Shown piece by piece: positions 58,734 through 64,000 of a DNA stretch of 64,000 nt (the first letter of the stretch is position 1; each line of letters begins with the position of its first letter). Source of the DNA: Glycine soja. Taxonomy: Eukaryota > Streptophyta > Magnoliopsida > Fabales > Fabaceae. Location of the stretch: NCBI RefSeq assembly GCF_004193775.1, contig NC_041004.1, positions 33,318,411 to 33,382,410 of the forward strand, written 5' to 3'. The notes beneath the pieces are model-generated. The model saw nothing but the letters and a program-made list of their open reading frames with translations, was not told the origin of the DNA and searched no databases. The translations under genes and the position numbers were made by a program.

Positions 58734-61476
58734 TTAACAACTTCCATGTTCAGATTGCATTGGACATCGACGCCTGTTGTGTCCTTTTGTTCCACATCTA
58801 CTACATTTTTGTCAGTGCTCAGATGGTTCGAGCCAATCCATCTCATTCCTTATGCTTGTTGATTTTGGCCGACCTTTGGCACAAATTGTAGTTGGATCAG
58901 TGATAAGTGTTCATGAGTCATCAAAAGGAGGAATTGTCACTTCATTGCCACCATTGTGCGGAGTAAGCTTTTAAAATGTGCTCATTTATGTAAACAACAT
59001 CTACATATTGGAACTAGTTCATGCTCACGTAACCACAAGCAGCAATAATGTGTGAACATGGATAGTGAAGTGCAGAATACTTTCCGCATTGACAATAATG
59101 GTCATTCAAGTTAACTGTCCACTTTTGTCCGTCACGTTGCGTTATAGGATTGAAGGTCTCCTCTACTTCAAACCTTGTCGAGTGGATATCATAGACGCAG
59201 ACAATGTGCGAACAAGCTTGTTCTTGATTTTTTCGAAGTTCTTTAACAACCTTAGAAAAATATACTTGTCCTTCATTTAATTGTCTTTGGGCTTGCCGAC
59301 CATGATCAACAAAGTACTTTCGACATCTACTATATGTTGATTTCACCAACGCTGTTATGGGTATTTTGCGACAATCCTTCAATACCTTATTTACACATTC
59401 TGAGAGGTTGGTTGTTATGTGACCATATCTACGTCCTTCTTTATCATAAGCAATGGTCTATTTTTCCTTTGAAATGCGATCAATCCATGTTGCTATGCTT
59501 AGACTTAATTGACGAAATTTTTCTAAATTTTGATCAAATGTATGCTTGCAAGGAGTGTAGCCTGCATAAAATTAGTTAGCAACAACAATTTTAAGTATAT
59601 ATGATACTTAAATTAACTTCATATTATAAATTAAATCTTACCCAATTTCTTCAACATTTCTTTTTGTTTGGCATTTTTGAATTTGCGATTGAAATTGCTT
59701 GCTATGTGTCGGACGCAGTAAACATGATAACTGTGGGGAGGTTTCCAACCAAGTGCTTCGTTAACAACAACAGACTTTATACTCGCGTGACGATCAGATA
59801 TGAGACAAATACTATTTTTATTTGTCATGTGTTCACGCAAGTGTGCCAAAAACCATGACCACGCTGGTAATGTTTCACCTTCAACTACGGCGAATGCTAG
59901 AGGAAGAACACCACCATTTTCATCTTGTGATGTGGCCATTAAGAGGGTCCCACAATATTTCCCATATAAATATGTGCCGTCAACTTGTATGATTGGCTTA
60001 CAATAATTAAAAGCCTTTTTACATTGACCGAAAGTCCAAAATACTCTATGAAACTGACGGTGTTCGTGACTCACCATATTCCCAACAATAAAATCGTTAT
60101 GCAGTATTTGAAAATAGGACCCAAGAGAATAATTTTGCATGTGTTTTAGCTACGATGAAAGTTTCGCATATGACTCTTCCCAATCGCCATATTCAGTTGC
60201 AATCACTTTTTTTTTTCCATTCATGCTTTTTTGTACGAAACCTTATAGGCAAATTGACTGTTTATCCTTTTTTGAATCAAAGAAACTTTTATTGATGGAT
60301 CTTCTCTAATCATGTGTGTTAATAAAATAAAATAATTTAAATAACAAGTAGCGAAAAACTAGGATAATATGAACATTAAAAACGTACCTACTACACAAGT
60401 GACAATTAAATCTGAATCAAGCTTGTCATGATCTTGTGTCACACTCATATTCAGACATGTGCGTGGTCCACCCCATTGTGTTACTTTCCATGAATCAGTT
60501 TTTTTTAGATAAAATTTTCGTCATATAAAAAGGGTAAGGACACTCTGCGCTTTTATTCGGGCAACAAATGATATATTTGTGTGATTTGATTTCAACAAAT
60601 TTAAAACTTTGATGCACCTTCATAACATATTGTTTTAGTGCATTTTTTACCGCATCTTTACTATCAAAATCCATACCAACATATAATTCTTGCCCAACAT
60701 TAAAACTCGATGACATCTCCAAACCGCAAATGTCCTCCTCATCAGGATGATTCCAATTGACATTATTATAATGCAAAACATCATTCCAAAATGGATTTTG
60801 AATTCCTTCTACACCTAATAGTTACAAAAATAAAATTCAGGTCAATATCACAATAATATTTATTTACCATTAAATACAATTGTCATAAAATGATAAATGT
60901 ATTAGCCTATTTTTTTTTAATAAAATATACCTTCTCTTGGGTGAACAATTGTAATGGGTTGAATCATGTGGGTGACTTCATCATCTGTATCAGATATACC
61001 ATCAACACTATCATCTTCATCTAAAGAGTCTTCAACGTATGAGTTAGACACAAGATAATCATCATCATCATCTAAAGCACTTACATTTCTTGGCAGTTTC
61101 GACTCATTATTAGATAAATTATTAACATAATTTACAGAATGAAACGTAGAACCACCACCAACATCTTTTTCTATGTACAATTCTATAGCTGACATTTGTT
61201 CATGTTGTTGAAAACTTTCGATCATAGTTTCAACATCTTCGTCATCACAAATTTGCAACGCAACATATTTTCCTGAAACTAAAAATCTACAACTTATAGA
61301 AGAAATAAATTCATTATTTTCTAACTTTATCTTATCTCCAATTTTTTTTTCAAAGCATTGAAACTTATTCCACGTTTAATCTGAACCGCTTTTTTACTGC
61401 CTTCAAATATTACACTATCATTCTCTTCATATACCCTTCCATTGAAATATAAGACTGTTATAATCGAATTCATCAT
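58734..61476 (-). pseudogene. MULE transposase of MULE 2, lightly broken
   Basis: MuDR-type transposase. Parts in order: N-terminal PB1-like domain (VLYFNGRVYEEND..., ICDDEDVETMI, AIELYIE) and an acidic linker in exon 1 (61476-60931, GT donor). Next is the MuDR domain with LYVGMDFDSKDAVKNALKQYV (from about 60810). The catalytic core 60140-59631 has PIIQVDGTYLYGKYCGTLL (Asp), LPLAFAVVEGE, LISDRHASI (Asp) and a HVYCVRHIASNF block. The SWIM finger CQCGKYSALHYPCSH is at about 59050-59100, and a C-terminal CCHC knuckle CSRCGTKGHNRRRC ends near 58734. Lesions: a 1-bp loss in an A run near 61350, a 1-bp gain in an A run near 60500, TGA for Trp near 60226, TAG near 60152, and stops near 59460, 59012 and in the C-terminal tail. 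Catalytic residues look intact. Confidence 0.87.
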
Positions 61477-61789
61477 ATACCAAAATATACCTACAAAAAC
61501 AATATTATAAATAATTAATCATAACAACAATAACTTCAAAATAAAATAATCTAATTATAAAAAAAATACTATTTCAGTTAAATTTGAGATTAAAAATTCA
61601 TTCTAAAAAAAATTATTACTTAAAACAAAATTTGTGATGCGAGAGGATTTGAGAAAGTTGAAAAACTTGAAGAGGCTTTGAAGGTAGAAAAACTAGAAAA
61701 ATAAAGAAGCCAAGAAATTTTTTCTTCAGAAATGCACCAAGCATGTACCAACGAAGGCTTTTAAATAGAGGGGATGGGAAACATGCATG

Positions 61790-61976
61790 TTTCGCCAGTG
61801 GTAATGGCGAAACATACATGGCTCTGTTTCGCCAGTAGTGCTTGCAAAACCTGCTGCACTACACCTGCTGCTTCTGCACCCTACGCTTGAACTCTGCACA
61901 CCTACCTGAGCTATGTATTGTCGATCAAACGGGCGAAATCCAACACCCACCTGTTCCGCCAGTGTTAGTGGCGAAA
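61790..61976. repeat. Right subterminal palindrome array, MULE 2
   Basis: Three modules of the TTTCGCCA-N7-TGGCGAAA type at 61790-61812, 61827-61849 and 61954-61976, the last starting TTCCGCCA. They mirror the left array. Confidence 0.85.
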
Positions 61977-62129
61977 TTGCCACGTGTCCGCGTACCACGT
62001 ATGTCGCCAGCATGCATGGCAGAAACCTTTGTTGGAAGAGACCTCCTCCGTCATTTGTTTCAAAACAGACCCACCTGGGGAATTAGTTTGTAAAACTAAC
62101 CCCCTGGGGTCAATTTGCCTAGATTATTG

Positions 62130-62420
62130 CTTTTCTTGTATAATAACTTTTCTTCTTAGAGTTTGATAGTTTGAGAGAAAGAGGGGTGATATGTGTCAAT
62201 CAACAAATTTTATTCGTATACATTCTTATAAATTATAATTTGATATGATGCTTTTTTTCAACAAAATTTTTTTATTAAGAGAGAGGATATAAAGTATAAG
62301 GGGTACCCAACCTATAATTATAATTTGATGCTTGCTTTAGGCCCTATATGAATTTCTTAACCTAGATCCTTCATACAACAAGTGTTAGGACAATGGTACA
62401 TTAATTTTGATGAAGTTGTT
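62130..62420. other. Short AT-rich spacer
   Basis: Host DNA between MULE 2 and the short transposon that follows. Nothing recognised. Confidence 0.5.
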
Positions 62421-62429
62421 ACTTTCATG

Positions 62430-62951
62430 CATAGTTGTAAAAATCAAATTGGTTTGATCGGTTGGACCGATTAGGCTGAAAACTGGTGGCATGACCGATC
62501 CGGTTAAACTATTGGATAAAAAATGCAGTCAATTCGAATCAATCCAATTTGATTCGATCGAATTTGATCAAAACTAGTGACCTAAACTGGATTAATCCGT
62601 TTTGATCCGGTCAATCAATTTTTTTAAGAAAAATATATTGATCTTGATATGATTTATCATTTATGTGTTTTATATATTTTCATCGTATTTGTTCAGTTGC
62701 CCATGACTATTTAACAACTTTTGTACTTAACCATAGAAAATAACAAGAGTGTTTCCTTAGGAATTTAATAATAACACCAACAAAATAATTTATAGTAATA
62801 AGTGATTATGTAATATTGGAATACAGACTATGAATTGATCACATTTTGCTAGTTATATTATATATTTTTAATATATATACACATATAGGATTGATTCGAC
62901 CTGTCTGACCTACTAATTCAATGCCTCGGTTAGGTCAGTGTTTATAACACT
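62430..62951. mobile_element. Non-autonomous DNA transposon with 9-bp duplication
   Basis: About 520 bp flanked by ACTTTCATG on both sides (62421-62429 and 62952-62960). The ends are weakly inverted: AGTTGTAAAAATC near the left, and the complement of AGTGTTATAAACACTGACC at the right. The interior carries repeated GATCGGTTGGACC/GATCCGGTT-type words, a pattern seen in a widespread plant short-transposon family with TTAAAACCGGACCGG-like text. No transposase. The superfamily could be Mutator or hAT. Confidence 0.55.
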
Positions 62952-62960
62952 ACTTTCATG

Positions 62961-64000
62961 GATTTTTACTATGTTCAACAAAACTAATTGAAAAACTAGT
63001 TTAAAATTGAAAAATAACTTATTAATTTGTAAGTGTACGATAAAATTATCTAATAAGTAGCTGAACATATAAAAAGACAAAAATGAATATACTTATATGA
63101 TATTTTTATATAAATTGTAATTTTATTTTGTGAATAAAAATATTTTTTGAGGTGTTATAGTTTTAATTTTTCAATTAATTTTTTATATATAGATAAATTA
63201 TTTTCATCATATTTTTAGTTTTAATGATTACATTTATTTCATATTAAGTATTCTACGATTAATCTTATATTATATCTTAAAATACTTTTAATCAAATTTA
63301 AAATAAAGTAAAAAAATATACTTAAATAGATATTATATTTTTATTATGTTAATTAATGTAATAGTTAAAATAAATTTTTAAATATAAAATTATTCAAAAA
63401 ATAATAATAAAAATAAATCTAAAACATTTATCATTGTCAATTTTCATGAAATATAATTTCGAAATAATAAATTAATTATAAATAGTGAAACAGTTAAAAT
63501 AAATAGTGTAATATAAAAAAATAATAATACAATAGTTAGAATAATAAAATTATGTTTTATTGTTTATATATAAAAAAAAAAGATAATAAAGAAATTCAAT
63601 AGTACAACGCACGTTAACAAGACCAATTAAGTCAAGCTACCATGGCCTAACATAACAGCCATTATATGTGCATGCCCGAATAGGCAATTGTGACAAGTCT
63701 ACCTATAATAAATGTATGATTACATTTAAGGAGCATTTCATTGGTCGAATGATGTCACTGAATATAATTCCATCCCCAATAATCTACTAAAGATACTTTC
63801 ATCAATTATTGGCTCAAAAGGACTGTCACTAGAAAACCATGAGATACAAGATTGAAAGACAAAACACCCACAACTTGAACAAGGGAGAGAGCATAGTGCT
63901 TCAGACTGCAGTTGCATGCAGATTCATTCTGCAAGAACTGAAACATGAGGCTTAAAATCAACTATGCTCAATGCTCATTCCACGAATTGAATATACTTTA
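62961..64000. other. AT-rich stretch to window end
   Basis: No gene recognised. From about 63600 the base composition becomes less AT-rich and the text looks more like single-copy DNA, which could be the flank or untranslated region of a gene outside the window. Confidence 0.45.

Larger units (their letters stand above)
55312..62119. mobile_element. Mutator-like element 2 with PMD gene and MULE transposase
   Basis: A 6,808-bp DNA transposon with ends GGCAAATTGACC...GGTCAATTTGCC and a perfect 10-bp target duplication. Inverted-repeat similarity is strong for the first 90 bp and continues in weaker form to about 360-430 bp, up to the GGTGCATTT words near 55635 and 61735. A PMD gene (about 56395-58527, +) and a MULE transposase gene (61476-58734, -) are convergent. 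Palindromic TTTCGCCA-N7-TGGCGAAA modules lie near both ends. Sequence and target site are unlike MULE 1, so this is a separate family and a separate insertion. Both genes are damaged. Confidence 0.92.

Noticed and set aside
59065..60006. Plus-strand open frames over the MULE 2 transposase
   Set aside because: Complements of the transposase, whose DDE and SWIM motifs are clearly on the minus strand.
1..64000. tRNA, rRNA or other structured RNA genes
   Set aside because: I looked for A/B-box pairs and cloverleaf-like text and found only decayed TATCAGAGCC primer-site words belonging to retroelements. A covariance-model scan would be needed to exclude small RNAs.

Overview
The window is AT-rich nuclear DNA from a flowering plant. 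It is most likely a legume, and the repeat families and plant mobile domain (PMD) proteins look Glycine-like; that placement is my inference. Three features support it: a 36-exon gene with short GT-AG introns for a plastid/mitochondrial glycyl-tRNA synthetase, an intronless DAD1-like plastid lipase, and nested plant transposons (L1-type LINEs, a Ty1/copia element, Mutator-like elements or MULEs, MITEs).

Layout. 1-860: AT-rich, nothing recognised. 860-5035: remnant of a plant L1 LINE (+), ending beside the 3' end of the synthetase gene. 5350-30602 (or 30677), minus strand: EDD1-type glycyl-tRNA synthetase, bacterial alpha and beta subunits fused, 36 exons rebuilt by hand in one open frame of 1,074 codons plus stop. 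Intron 25 carries a full-length but dead antisense LINE (10616-16639, 13-bp target duplication). Intron 19 carries a short internally deleted LINE (19677-20882). Intron 14 carries a tandem duplication of part of exon 14. 31757-38024, minus strand: copia retrotransposon with two LTRs, a CATAT target duplication, and gag, protease and integrase remnants; the reverse-transcriptase core is gone. 38030-45900: AT-rich, repeat-rich intergenic DNA with MITE-like pieces and an (AT)n run. 45959-47248 (+): intact DAD1-like phospholipase A1. 47445-54694 and 55312-62119: two separate MULEs about 600 bp apart. 62430-62951: a short non-autonomous transposon. 62961-64000: nothing recognised.

How it fits together. 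Only two genes look functional for the host. One is the organellar glycyl-tRNA synthetase, needed for translation in plastids and mitochondria. The other is the DAD1-like lipase, whose family releases linolenic acid from plastid lipids for jasmonate synthesis. The most interesting feature is the pair of MULEs. They differ in terminal inverted repeat, target duplication and transposase subfamily, yet both have the same plan. A PMD (MAIN-like) gene runs inward from the left end, a MULE transposase runs inward from the right end, and arrays of palindromic modules lie just inside each end. All four reading frames are damaged while the element ends are well preserved. Exon limits come from reading splice sites and family conservation by eye; no alignment or database search was run.
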